DNA from: Sclerurus mexicanus
Taxonomy: Eukaryota; Chordata; Aves; Passeriformes; Furnariidae
Direction: 5' to 3'
Length of the DNA stretch: 64,000 nucleotides
NCBI GenBank assembly: GCA_013396755.1
Contig: VWZF01004010.1
Coordinates: forward strand, 611,176 to 675,175
Notes under the pieces: generated by a model
Databases searched by the model: none
Told to the model about the DNA's origin: nothing
The model's input: only the letters and a program-made list of their open reading frames with translations
Part shown: one piece after another, positions 46,976 to 57,580 of the stretch
Position numbering within the stretch: the first letter of the stretch is position 1
How the letters are laid out: each line of letters starts with the position of its first letter
Position numbers and translations under genes: made by a program

Positions 46976-47690
46976 GGAGAAGCTCAAAGCCAAAGCAGAG
47001 GGTGGCCCCTGGCACCAGAGGACTCTGCTCGCCCTGCCAGGGGCTCCACCTTGTCTGCCCAGCTTTCTGCCTACTAAACATGCCCAGGCACCAGTCCAGG
47101 AACCTGCTGGGTGGTTTTCCTACTCCTTGTGTGCAGGGACACTTCCCTGTCTGAGCATCCAGGAACCACTTTGGCGGTCACTGAGCTGGCACCGAGGCCC
47201 CTTCCCGGTGGCAGGGCACAGGGACCTGTGGTGTCACCAAGTGAGGGACACTCAGAGTCATGGCGGGAGCACTGTGAGGGTATAAAAGCCCAGGGTTTCC
47301 TTTGTTCCTCCTCGAGGCACCAACTTGAGCTTGTTTTTTCTGTTTTTGTACCATTAAATTGTTTTAAGGGTCTAGATCTCTGAGATTCTGCTGTGGGAAA
47401 CCTGGGGCGGAGCTGGGGAGGAAACCTGGTGAGACTGGGGGACTCTGGGGTGAGACTGGGGGAGTGTGGGGTGAGACTGGGGGAGTCTGGGGGGTGTGGG
47501 GAGTCAGGTGGGGTCACTTGAGCTGCCCACGTAGCCTGGGCATGTTTCGTAGGCAGAAAGCTGGACAGACAAGGTGGAGCCCCTGGCAGGGTGAGCAGAG
47601 TCCCTCTGGTGCCAGGAGCCACCCTCTGCTCTGGGCTTTGGTGCCCCTTTAGCTGGTGTGAGTGACAGCCAGAGTGGCTCCTGGAGGGTC
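46976..47690. repeat. Fold-back (inverted) repeat flanking an LTR-like core
   Basis: The left arm, about 46980-47093, contains GGCACCAGAG, CCAGGGGCTCCACCTTGTCT and AAACATGCCCAGGC. The same words occur in reverse complement in the right arm at about 47529-47650. Between them is a TATA-containing block (GAGGGTATAAAAGCCC, from 47276), ACCATTAAATTG and a 21-base G-rich tandem (about 47427-47500). The TATA plus ATTAAA spacing resembles the U3-R part of an endogenous retroviral LTR. No gag, pol or env remains are recognisable, so the LTR reading is tentative. Confidence 0.45.
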
Positions 47691-48230
47691 ACACAGGGAA
47701 TTCTCCGTAACACCTCAGTGACAGGCTGGTGGCCCCCCTTGCCCTCANCGGGAGCACTGTGAGGGTATAAAAGCCCAGGGTTTCCTTTGTTCCTCCTCGA
47801 GGCACCAACTTGAGCTTGTTTTTTTCTGTTTTTGTACCATTAAATTGTTTTAAGGGTCTAGATCTCTGAGATTCTGCTGTGGGAAACCTGGGGTGGAGCT
47901 GGGGAGGAAACCTGGTGAGACTGGGGGACTCTGGGGTGAGACTGGGGGAGTGTGGGGTGAGACTGGGGGAGTCTGGGGGGTGTGGGGAGTCAGGTGGGGT
48001 CACTTGAGCTGCCCACGTAGCCTGGGCATGTTTCGTAGGCAGAAAGCTGGACAGACAAGGTGGAGCCCCTGGCAGGGTGAGCAGAGTCCCTCTGGTGCCA
48101 GGGGCCACCCTCTGCTCTGGGCTTTGGTGCCCCTTTAGCTGGTGTGAGTGACAGCCAGAGTGGCTCCTGGAGGGTCACACAGGGAATTCTCCGTAACACC
48201 TCAGTGACAGGCTGGTGGCCCCCCTTGCCC
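47264..48230 (+). repeat. Direct duplication of about 483 bp joined at a single N
   Basis: 47264-47746 and 47748-48230 are the same sequence with only a handful of differences (for example GGGGCGGAG versus GGGGTGGAG, one extra T in a T-run, GGAGCCACC versus GGGGCCACC). The second copy begins exactly after the single undetermined base at 47747. This is the usual signature of overlapping contig ends joined without merging, or of two haplotypes placed in series. A true tandem duplication is the alternative. Confidence 0.85.
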
Positions 48231-48899
48231 TCACACAGGGACACCTTGAGGGCACATGTCATCGGGGACTGGTGGCCCCACAAGCTGCTCCCACCTGCCA
48301 GGCAAATGTTTGGTTCACATTATGTGTCCTATCTACTACTGGGGTTTAAGTGCAACACCCAGGGCTTTATCTACCCACAGGAAAGCTGTCCCACATCACC
48401 TCCAACCAGGATTTATGGTGTTTTCAGGCAATCTTTGGAGCTTCCAGAGAGACCAGGCTATCCTGCTCACCAAGGCCAGTGTACATTTGGCAAAGCATAC
48501 AAGACATCTGGGCAGCCAGGGCATTAATTATCCATTAATTATCCAACCAAGCAGCTCATCCCTCCATCAGGTCTCCTTTTCTATGTTGAGAAGATGCATC
48601 TTTCTTCTCTCTTGGGCTCTTGGCGTTACTAAAATTCCTTCTTGCTGCTGTTGAGGCTGCAGATCTTCCCCCGGTGTAAATCCGGCGACGCGGGGTGTGC
48701 GAGTTACTGGAGGTGTTTGCTGAATGTGTGACTAAGCAGCGGCTGCAGCAACGAGGTCACGGCACCTCAGCCACACACAGAGAAAAGACAGAGCCCGTCG
48801 TTGCATTCCCATTTCCCACCCTGACAGCAAAGAGCAACATCCCCTCCTTCGCCGTTTGACACATCCCAGATATTCCCGCAAGCTCTTTCAGCACTTGTT

Positions 48900-49020
48900 T
48901 CTATAAAAATCATAGGATGGGTTAGGTCGGAAGGGACCTTAAAGATCATCTCGTTCCCTGTGTGCCACTTGCAGGGACACCTTCCACTAGCCCTGTCCAA
49001 GCTGGCCTTGGGTGACAGAG
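48900..49020 (-). mobile_element. CR1: Short CR1 3' fragment
   Basis: AATCATAGGATGGGTTAGGT, CGGAAGGGACCTTAAAGATC and GCAGGGACACCTTCCACTAG in minus orientation. Confidence 0.88.
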
Positions 49021-50664
49021 CCACGATGGCTCAAGTTTAACCGTGGTTCAGGGCTCAGTTTAGGCAGAACTTCAAACGCAAAAATTTCCCTCTTCCCGTG
49101 CCAGTGTTATGCTTTTCCTGGATTTCAAACCATGGATTTATCTACACACTGAGAGCCAACAGCCTGCACAAGCCAAGCCTGCCCTTGTCCAGGGCACAGG
49201 GGCATGGAAGAGCTGCTACAGATTTACAGGACTTCTAGCAGAACTCAAGCATCTTCTGCCCCAGGAGATCTTCATGAACTTTTAAAGGGATGGAGCGTGA
49301 GGGATCAAACAGGAAAAAAATGAGAAGTGATAAGTTACAGCACAGAAATTTGAGGGTGAGTAGAGGAGGGAAAACTTCCCAGCAGCTCACGGTGACATTT
49401 AATAAAACCAGACTGTCCAGCTTTAAACACTGAAAGGTTGCAGCACTAAAAGTAACTTTAACTCTTTATGGATAAAAGGGAGTGACAGCAACAGCAAGGG
49501 ATGCTCAGGAGGTGGCACCACAACATCACTGAGGTCTCTTTGAAGCCCTCCTTTAAAGCCTCAAGCCCCAAGGCTATGAAGCCTCCTTGCCATGGAGATG
49601 CTCCATAGCCACAACAAGGTGCTCCAGGAAAGCATCTCGCAGACACAGGTGAGCCCCACAGCCCGGGGACCCCCCAGTGAGGACAGGCTGCTTGGGGTCT
49701 CCTTCCAGACCTAACTCAAGCAGTAGGCACATTGTCCAGGGCGGGAAAGCTCTGGAAAGCCACCTGTGACTTAGGTAGGACCCTGCACACAGACCAGGAC
49801 AGGCCACTGCACATGCAGCCCTGGAAAAACTCATCCTGCAAGGCCCAGATGGGACTCCTGTCCTGAGCAGCAGCTGGAAACCTCTTCCCTATGGACAGTC
49901 TTTCCCCGGGGGGCTGGATCCTTGGTTTACTTTCTGTGGACCAAACTCTCTGAACAAAACCTTCAGCTCCATCTCATGAACCAAACTTCTTCCTGCCCCA
50001 TCCTTTAGCAAGGATCTTCCCTCTTCCATCCCCTCCTCTTCTTTCCCAGACTGTGACTCCATGCTCAGACTGGAGGGTGGGAGGTGGCTTCTCTGCACAT
50101 GGGGTTGGCAGGACTAGAAGGAGACCTCAGCTGCCACTTTTGCCATGCAGGAGGATGGTTTCTCCATTTTCCATGTTATCTTCCTGCTCTGGAATCAGTT
50201 CCCATCTTTTCTGGAAGTCTAGGCCATGGCAGAAGCACTTGTCAGGCCCGGCAAAGCCACCAGGAGAACACTTCCGATGCTCCAGAGATTTATTTAACCA
50301 AAGAAAGAGTAGAAGAAGCTTTAGGGTCTCACTCAGTTTTCATTGTGTCCCACACAGGTGGGAGGTGTGGGAGTCGGCCACCGCCATGGACACTTTTCCC
50401 TGGACTGCAGCTTCGTTTCTAGAGAGGCTGAAGGTTGGAATAGATACAAAAATGATCACAAATGTTGTGGTTTGGTTCAGTGCTTAACCCTGTGAAGGGA
50501 TGCCTGTGAGGGCAGAGCTCGCAGGGTTTCACTGGTATTCCCAAGGCACAAGTGACAATCCTCTGGTGGATCCTCTGCCACCGTTTTGCAACCAGGGACA
50601 TGCTCTGCTCGAGCAGTGGCTTGTGGTGAGGACGAAATGTCTTTAACGTGACATCAAGTGATGG

Positions 50665-50930
50665 GATGTGAAGCAGTGAATCGAGGAATCTTTTAGGTTG
50701 GAAAAGCCTTTTAAGCCCATCAAGTCCAACAATTCCCCCAGCACTGCCAAGGCCACCAATAATGATGTCCCCAAGTGCCACATCCACACATCTTTTAAAT
50801 ACTTCCAGAGATGGTGACTCCACCACTGCCCTGGGCAAGTAGCTGACCAGAAATCTTTCCTGTTATCCAGCCTAAAACTCCCCTGGCACAGCCCGAGGCT
50901 GTTTCCTCCCATGCCAAGTGCTGAGCACCC
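50665..50930 (-). mobile_element. CR1: CR1 LINE 3' fragment
   Basis: TAGGTTGGAAAAGCCTTTTA, CCAGAGATGGTGACTCCACC and CCTGTTATCCAGCCTAAAAC in minus orientation. Confidence 0.88.
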
Positions 50931-52028
50931 TGTGCTGGGGCCAGCAGAGCTGCTCTTCTGCGACTTAGAAGATCAAAGGGTGGAAACGAGAGTCTGCACC
51001 TTTTGTTGAGGAAGGAGCTCTGTCTCCTGACACACCTTGTGGTTTTCTGTGTTGCATAACCCTGCAAAGTGCTATTTATGACAAGAGAAGAGCTGTCAGC
51101 TCTCTGTTGAACTCAGGCTTTTCTATAAACACATCCCGTTCTTTCTACCAGGCAAGATTGTTTTGTCTGCAAATATCACAAGAATTGCAGATTCACTGCC
51201 AATGACACGAGACTAGATAAGGAAAAAAGTCAACAAACGCAAGGATTCTGAGAAATACTGAGGAAATTCTGGCCAGTGCAGGGGAAGTGGGAGTCCAGCC
51301 AGGCTGCAGAACCGGTTGGGGGATTCAGTGTCCTCCAGTCTCTTCCCAACCCCTCTGTTGGAGCTCTTCAGACCACAATTTTCACCCTTCTTAACCCCCC
51401 TCAGACCTCTCTTTCCAGCTCTGGTCCCCTCCAAGCTACTCCCTTAGGGTACCATTGCTCTCCACAACCCTCTGGTCCTCTCCAGCTCCTTCCATTGGTG
51501 TCTGGACCCCTTCCCTCCTTCCCATTTCCACTGTGGACCCCCTCCAGAGATCTCATTTGGGGGTCAGGTTCCTGCTGGTAAATCCTCATGGGAGACTTGC
51601 ACAGCTCTTGGACACGACTCCAGAAATCCAGAGAGGGCTTTGGATTCCTCGGGATGAGTTCCCAGAGCCAGCTCCCACAAAACATCTGGATATACTGTGA
51701 CAGGGAAATGCAGGTATTTTGGGAGGGAGACGGGATGGGGGAGCCTAAAAAAGGAGGTTGGGGATGGTCATGCAGGGAGATGAGATGGGACATAGACCTC
51801 CCACCATGTCCATCCCACTGATGCTGTGCCAGTGCCCAGTTCCCAGCGCTGCTGGGATGCCGTGCCAGCCTTAGCTCCGTGCAGGGCAGTGGCAGCGGGA
51901 ACAGCAGCACCCGTGTTGGGTGTGCAGAAGGGACCGGGAGGGCAGAGTCCACGTTCAGGGTGGGATCAGGTCCTGTGGTGTCCCCTGGGGCCAGGTGACA
52001 TCTCCTGCAGAGACATTCTGTGCCAGCT

Positions 52029-52110
52029 GCTGTGATGGCCGAGTGGTGAAGGCGTTGGACTTGAAATCCAATAGGGTTTCCCTGCGCAGGTTCAAGTCCT
52101 GCTCACAGCG
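52029..52110 (+). tRNA. tRNA-Ser, anticodon TGA
   Basis: An 82-base cloverleaf with the long variable arm of serine tRNAs. The acceptor stem GCTGTGA pairs with TCACAGC, followed by discriminator G. The A box TGGCCGAGTGG and the B box GGTTCAAGTCC are both present. The anticodon stem-loop GGACTTGAAATCC presents TGA. The variable arm is TAGGGTTTCCCTGC. A run of four T at about 52115-52118 can end polymerase III transcription. No intron and no CCA is encoded, as expected for a nuclear gene. Confidence 0.93.
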
Positions 52111-52308
52111 GGAGTTTTACTGTCAGCCCGTGTCCCCAGGAGGGACAGCTGGACACAGAGTGGTCACCCCTCCCCGGGGGACCCTGCATTCTGGCCCTGG
52201 TCTCCCAGGGACCCTTAACCTTTAGGACACTGTCAGGACACAAGATGGTGTTTGGGGGAGCAGCTCTGCACCCCTTCTTATCAAGGGAAGAAACGCTGCA
52301 ATGGCATG

Positions 52309-53392
52309 TCCACCCTGCTCCCTGCAGCTGTGTCACCCTGCTCCTTATAGATGTGTCACCCTACTCCCTGCAGTTGTGTCACCCCACTCCCTGCAGCTGT
52401 GTCACCCTGCTCCCTGCAGCTGTGTCACCCTGCTCCTTATAGATGTGTCACCCTACTCCCTGCAGTTGTGTCACCCTGCTCCCTGCAGCTGTGTCACCCT
52501 GCTCCTTATAGATGTGTCACCCTACTCCCTGCAGTTGTGTCACCCTGCTCCCTGCAGCTGTAGCAGCCTGCTCCTTATAGATGTGTCACTCTGCTCCCTG
52601 CAGCTGTCACCTCCCCCTGCAGCTGTGTCACCCTGCTCCTTATAGATGTGTCACCCTACTCCCTGCAGTTGTGTCACCCTGCTCCCTGCAGCTGTATCAT
52701 CCTGCAGCTGTCACCCTGTTCCCTACAGCTGTGTCACCCTGTTCCCTACAGCTGTGTCACCCTGCTCCCTGCAGCTGTATCATCCTGCAGCTGTCACCCT
52801 GTTCCCTACAGCTGTGTCACCCTGTTCTCTGCAGCTGTGTCACCCTGCTCCCTACAGCTGTGTCACCCTCCTCCCTGCAGCTGTCACCCNNNNNNNNNNN
52901 NNNNNNNNNNNNNNNNNNNNNNNNNNNNNNNNNNNNNNNNNNNNNNNNNNNNNNNNNNNNNNNNNNNNNNNNNNNNNNNNNNNNNNNNNNNNNNNNNNNN
53001 NNNNNNNNNNNNNNNNNNNNNNNNNNNNNNNNNNNNNNNNNNNNNNNNNNNNNNNNNNNNNNNNNNNNNNNNNNNNNNNNNNNNNNNNNNNNNNNNNNNN
53101 NNNNNNNNNNNNNNNNNNNNNNNNNNNNNNNNNNNNNNNNNNNNNNNNNNNNNNNNNNNNNNNNNNNNNNNNNNNNNNNNNNNNNNNNNNNNNNNNNNNN
53201 NNNNNNNNNNGTGTCACCCTGCTCCCTGCAGCTGTATCATCCTGCAGCTGTCACCCTGTTCCCTACAGCTGTGTCACCCTGTTCTCTGCAGCTGTGTCAC
53301 CCTGCTCCCTACAGCTGTGTCACCCTCCTCCCTGCAGCTGTCACCCTAATCCTTATAGATGTGTCACCCTCCTCCCTGCAGCTGTCACCCAA
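52309..53392. repeat. 23-bp minisatellite interrupted by an assembly gap
   Basis: The unit is GTGTCACCCTGCTCCCTGCAGCT with a second form ending CTCCTTATAGAT. The two forms alternate in a higher-order pattern from 52309 to 52889 and again from 53211 to 53392. Since 23 is not a multiple of three and the unit lacks stops, several frames stay open over the whole array; these are not genes. Confidence 0.92.
52890..53210. other. Assembly gap (321 N)
   Basis: Undetermined bases inside the 23-bp minisatellite. The same repeat borders both sides, so the true content is probably more repeat units and the true length may differ. Confidence 0.98.
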
Positions 53393-53607
53393 CAACCACC
53401 ACGGGCTCATGGCTGCCCTTCCCTGGGGTGTTTTTCCACTGGGAGATGCAGCCTGATGGCACTGGGAGAACAGAAAGCAGCTGCCACCACCCAAAATTCA
53501 TCCCAGCCTCACGCACTGGATGTGGGAGATCCTGAACCTAGTGCTGAACTGAACCCCAGGAGCTGCTCCAGGAAAAGATTGGGATGTGCAGTGGCTGCAG
53601 GAGTCCC

Positions 53608-53679
53608 TTCCCTGGCTGGGAATCGAACCCAGGCCGCGGCAGTGAGAGTGCCGAATCCTAACCACTAGACCACCAGGGA
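53608..53679 (-). tRNA. tRNA-Glu, anticodon CTC
   Basis: A 72-base minus-strand cloverleaf. The acceptor stem TCCCTGG pairs with CCAGGGA, followed by discriminator A. The A box TGGTCTAGTGG and B box GGTTCGATTCC are intact. The anticodon stem CGGCA/TGCCG frames the loop CTCTCAC, giving anticodon CTC. A T-run (CTTTTCC on the minus strand, about 53573-53576) some 30 bases downstream may act as terminator. It lies 1.5 kb from the tRNA-Ser gene on the opposite strand. Confidence 0.93.
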
Positions 53680-53815
53680 TGGGTGATGACCACCAGGGGT
53701 GGGTGATGACCACCAGGGATGGGTGGTGACCATTGGGGATGGGTGTCGACCATGAGGGAGGGATGGTGACTACCAGAGATGAGTGACCACCAGGGATGGG
53801 TGGCCACCACCAGCA
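53671..53815. repeat. 20-bp tandem repeat overlapping the 5' end of tRNA-Glu
   Basis: About seven degenerate copies of CCACCAGGGATGGGTGATGA. The first copy lies partly within the tRNA gene: CCACCAGGGA at 53670-53679 is the reverse complement of the tRNA 5' end. Confidence 0.85.
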
Positions 53816-54165
53816 TAACCTGCTGGTAGCACCAACCAAGCCCTGAAGGGACAGGGACACGTGCTCCCTGCAGCACAAGCAGAAGACCAGAGGAGGTGGA
53901 TGCCCCAGCCTTTCTGGGGGACTTGGCAGGAATGCCAGTGATATTGGGAAGCCCCTCTGTGCAAGAGCACCCCACCTCTGTGGGTCTGGGAAGCAGAAGG
54001 TGGCTATGCCGGGACTTCAATCTCCACGAAAGGCAGGTTTGGGGGACCCAGTGGTGGCCAATGGTTCAAGGGAAGACATCCTCTGGGGGTTCACCAGGGA
54101 GGTTCAGTCCTGCTGCTGCTGGACCATGGCCCACCCTGGGGCAGCTCTACATTGCCAGGCTGGAG

Positions 54166-54180
54166 TGACACACACACACA
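54166..54180. repeat. Short (CA)n microsatellite
   Basis: Seven CA dinucleotides in a row, in gene-free DNA. Confidence 0.8.
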
Positions 54181-55224
54181 GGTGATCCAACACCATGGAC
54201 ACCACAATCCTGACTCCCAAGGCCACCTGGAGAGAAGAACAGTGTAGGTGAAGGTTGAGGGTCAGCAGAACCTTCCCTGGGGGAGGAAAATGGGTCTGAG
54301 CCTGGCACTGGGGCTGGGAGTGTGTCTGGAATCCCCATTCCTGCTGGTTTTGCAGGAGTAATGTTGGCATCTTGTTTTTCCAGGAGAAAACAGCGGGTTG
54401 GGACCATCTTTTGGCATATCATCTGGAGCTGTGAAGAGCAAGTGATCAGTGGGTGATGCTGGTTTCCAGAGAGTCCTTGGAGGGAGCAGAGACTTCTGCC
54501 TTCCTTTGCCCCACAGAAGGAAAATAAAGAGGTTTCCTGATGAACAGGAAGATGGAGAGGGGCAGGAATACTCCCCAGGGATTTGTCACCAGCATGGGCA
54601 CAAGACAGGACACTGCAGAGCCCCAGATCCCTGCCCAGGACACACAGCCCAAAGGACAGTCCAGGGCTCAGGGGGACAGCACAAGTGTCACCTGTCCTGC
54701 ACCTCGGGGCTGTGTGTAGGGAGGAGACTCCCAGGGGAGAGCACGGGGGGCTCCAGTGGGGATGTCTCTTGGGCAGGGCTCCTGAGCTGATGGAGGAACC
54801 GTGGCTGAGCTGGACGTGAGTGGAAGGGCTCCAGGAACGCTCCCCGAGCAGGACGGCAGAGGGCCCGGTGCTCCTCGGATGCTCGAGTGTGGCTGGGAGG
54901 GAAAGTAAATGGGACAGAGAGAAAAATCCTCTGATTTTCAGGGATCGGTGCACACAAAGTGGGGAAACCTCCCTGTGCTTTACCTTGTCCCATAAGGCTC
55001 CCCAAAAATGGCCAGTGTAGCTCCTCTCTCCATCCGAGGCCAAACCCCACCACTGTTCCCCCACCCCTCCCAGCCCTTCCAGAACCTGGTCTGGGATCCC
55101 AGTGGGACTTCTGGCGTCTCGCTCCCGTTTCCTGGTCTCTTCCCAGGTTTTCCCGCAGTGCCTGCCAGCTGCCACCTTCCCTTGGGGAGCCGCAGTGCGG
55201 GGAGCAGGAGAGGGCAAAGGGATG

Positions 55225-55780
55225 TAGGGAGCGCGAAGGATGAGGAGGAGGACGGCGGGGAGGAAGGTCAAGAGCCAGCCCGGAGCAAGGACAGAGCCAC
55301 GATGAAGGATCGGGCGTCTTTCCAAGGCCATCCCCGCCGCGAGGGTCAGGGCTGCAAAACGCGCTTCCAAAAACCCCCTCTGGCACCCCGAGCGAGGGTC
55401 CCAGGGGAGAGTGGCATCCCCCGGGGGATGTGGGCGGCGGGAGGAGGGAGCCACCCTGCGCTGTGGCAGCCGCAAGCAGATGTCGCGGTTTGGGTCGCCT
55501 CTCGGAGCTGCGGCAGCGCACGGGCTCTCGGCTGCGCTGCGGTCGGGGCAGCGGCAGCATCTCTCTGTGGTTTCTTAGATCTCCGTGCGGCCCCGTCGGA
55601 TGTTATGTCACAGGCAGCGGCAGTTCCCTCGTGTGCCAGCGGGTCTGCGCACACCAGACTGGTTCACTCGGGTGTCCCGTGGCAGGACAGTCTCCGTCTG
55701 GGATGGGAGGAGAGGGGTCGCCACCCACCGAACGCAACCGGGAGGTGGCACAGCCCAGGAGTGTGCGGGGACAGGTGAGG
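55225..55780. other. GC- and CpG-rich block, possible promoter or first exon
   Basis: CpG dinucleotides are much denser here than in the surrounding spacer (for example GCGGCGGG, TCGCGGTTTGGGTCGCC, GCGCTGCGGTCGGGGC). On the minus strand it covers the start of a 442-codon open frame (55475-54147). From the ATG at 55331 that frame begins MALERRPILHRG and soon has a leucine-rich hydrophobic stretch (GWLLTFLPAVLLLIL). A fair donor (GACAAG|GTAAAG) at 54983 would close a 348-base, 116-codon first exon. I do not recognise the protein, and the downstream part of the frame is low-complexity and probably noncoding. Confidence 0.35.
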
Positions 55781-57433
55781 GACACGTAAAGACTGACTTC
55801 CTATAGGCACTGTCCTTGGAAAGGCAAATGCCAGTCCCAGGAGGAGCCTTGGGGCAGCAGGGACGAGGCTCAGCTCAAAATGCAATTGCTGTTGTGGTGA
55901 GGAGATGATAAGGAGCTAAGGAGATAAGACCTTGCTTTGCACCCCTGCGTGGGTCTGGGGCATAAATTAATCTGGAGTATGCGCAATAAGGGAGTAGCAC
56001 TAAATAATCCCTCTGCCCACCCCCAGCAGTGGGATGTGCCTTGGCAAATTCCGGCTGAGGTTTAGGCCCTTGCAAAGCTTGAGTGCCCTCAGCCTGTTGC
56101 TGCGCTGCTCCAAAATGCCACCACCACATGTCTGTGACAACTTTGTGGCATCAGGCACGTGGTTCAACTCCAGCTCCTGCTCATGAAGGCCGGAGTCCTC
56201 AGTGTCCCCAGGACACCAGCACCCCCAGCCCCAGGAGGATGAGCTGGGAAAGCCGTGGACACTTGTTCCTGCCAGAGGGTCCCTGGCACAGCCCTGGGGA
56301 CACCGCGGTGAAAGGGCGGCAGTGCCAATACACCCAGACACAGGGAGGTGTCTGAGTGGCCCACACAGACCCCTCACCATTTCTGTGCAGGAGGGTGGGG
56401 GCAGAGCAGCCCTGCCCTGCGGTCCCTGCTGCAGCACCGGGGCCGTGGGGCAGCGAGGAAATCCCGGGAACACGAGCTCGTGGTGCCCCGTGAGCGGTTG
56501 CTGGGCTGGGACTGGGCAGGAAAACACCCCGAGAAAACCAGTGAGCTGACAAACTGGGGGCCTGATGCTGAGAAAAGAGAGGTGGAAAAAGGGGAAACGC
56601 TCCCTGGGGCATCCGGGGGAATCCATCAAGTCATGGCAAAAGCAGCGCCGGGGCCTCTGGACAGACACACCACGAGCCTCGTGATGTGCACAGGGATTGG
56701 GGTCTCTTGCACAAGAGCTGGTCCCTCCCCACTCTGCTCCGCTCCGCTCCTGCTCTGCCCTCTGCATCCCACCTTGTGCCAAACCCACGCTGGCACCTTC
56801 CTGGAGAAGGTGCAATTTGTAGAGTCAGCCCATGGAGTTGGGATTCCCAGGCACTTCCCTCACCGGGGATGTGAGGAGGGCTTTGGATGTCCTGAGAGCC
56901 ACACTGGAAGCTGTGAGGGTTTTGTGCTTTATGGTGCCAAGACTGCCAGCCCAGACCTACTGCCAGTCTCCAAGGTGCCAGCCATCCCTGCTGCCTGCAC
57001 AGGCAGCTGAACTGAGTGTTCCTGCTGCCCACGGTGCCCACACCGTCCCCCTGCATCCACCTTGGGCATGTCCCAGACACACCACCAGAGCAGGGACCCC
57101 TTGGCTGGACCTGCCCTGTCCACAGGTCGTTTTGAGGGGCTGAGCACCCTTGTCCTCCATGCCTGGGCGCTTGACTGAGTCGAGGTTCTCGAGGTGGTTC
57201 GGGGAGGGTGCTGAGATCAGTTTGACAAGCACAGCTCTCATGCTGGAAGATCAAAGTGTGGACCTGCTGCTCAAGGGTGATTTCATATCCTGTCTTGGGC
57301 AGGGGGTGCTGATTTGCTCCTCACACAAAGGCTGTTCTGGTACTCCCTAGACCAGCTGTTCCCTTTTTTGTTTTGGTTTTTTTTTCACCATTTCTGAGAC
57401 AAAGGTGCCATGACATCAGCTCTGTCATGCTTT

Positions 57434-57493
57434 GGAAATTCCAAGGGTTTGATTTGAAATCTGACTGACAGGGCTGGCCACTGTCCTATATAA
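57434..57493 (+). promoter_or_regulatory. CCL5-like promoter: kappaB-like site and TATA box
   Basis: GGAAATTCC (57434-57442) is a palindromic NF-kappaB half-site pair about 45 bases before a TATA box, TATATAA (57487-57493). The start of transcription should fall near 57518, about 60 bases before the start codon. NF-kappaB control through a proximal site is established for mammalian CCL5; here it is inferred from the motif. Confidence 0.55.
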
Positions 57494-57580
57494 AGCAAGA
57501 ACTGAGCCAGCACCTCACAGCAGTAACAGGAGGAACCTGCTCTGGTCCTGGCTCTGCCTTGCAGCTCTTCTCTGTCCAGG

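Larger units (their letters stand above)
48230..52028. other. Gene-free spacer before the tRNA-Ser gene
   Basis: Two CR1 fragments (48900, 50665) and no recognisable exon. A frame at 48144-48527 (128 codons with stop) resembles nothing I know. Confidence 0.55.

Noticed and set aside
48144..48527. 127-residue frame after the duplicated block as a retroviral remnant
   Set aside because: No recognisable gag, pol or env motif; the sequence cannot be assigned.
52581..53668. Long open frames of about 290-340 codons across the minisatellite and gap
   Set aside because: They are periodic translations of a 23-bp repeat and run through undetermined bases; open in several frames at once, with no domain.
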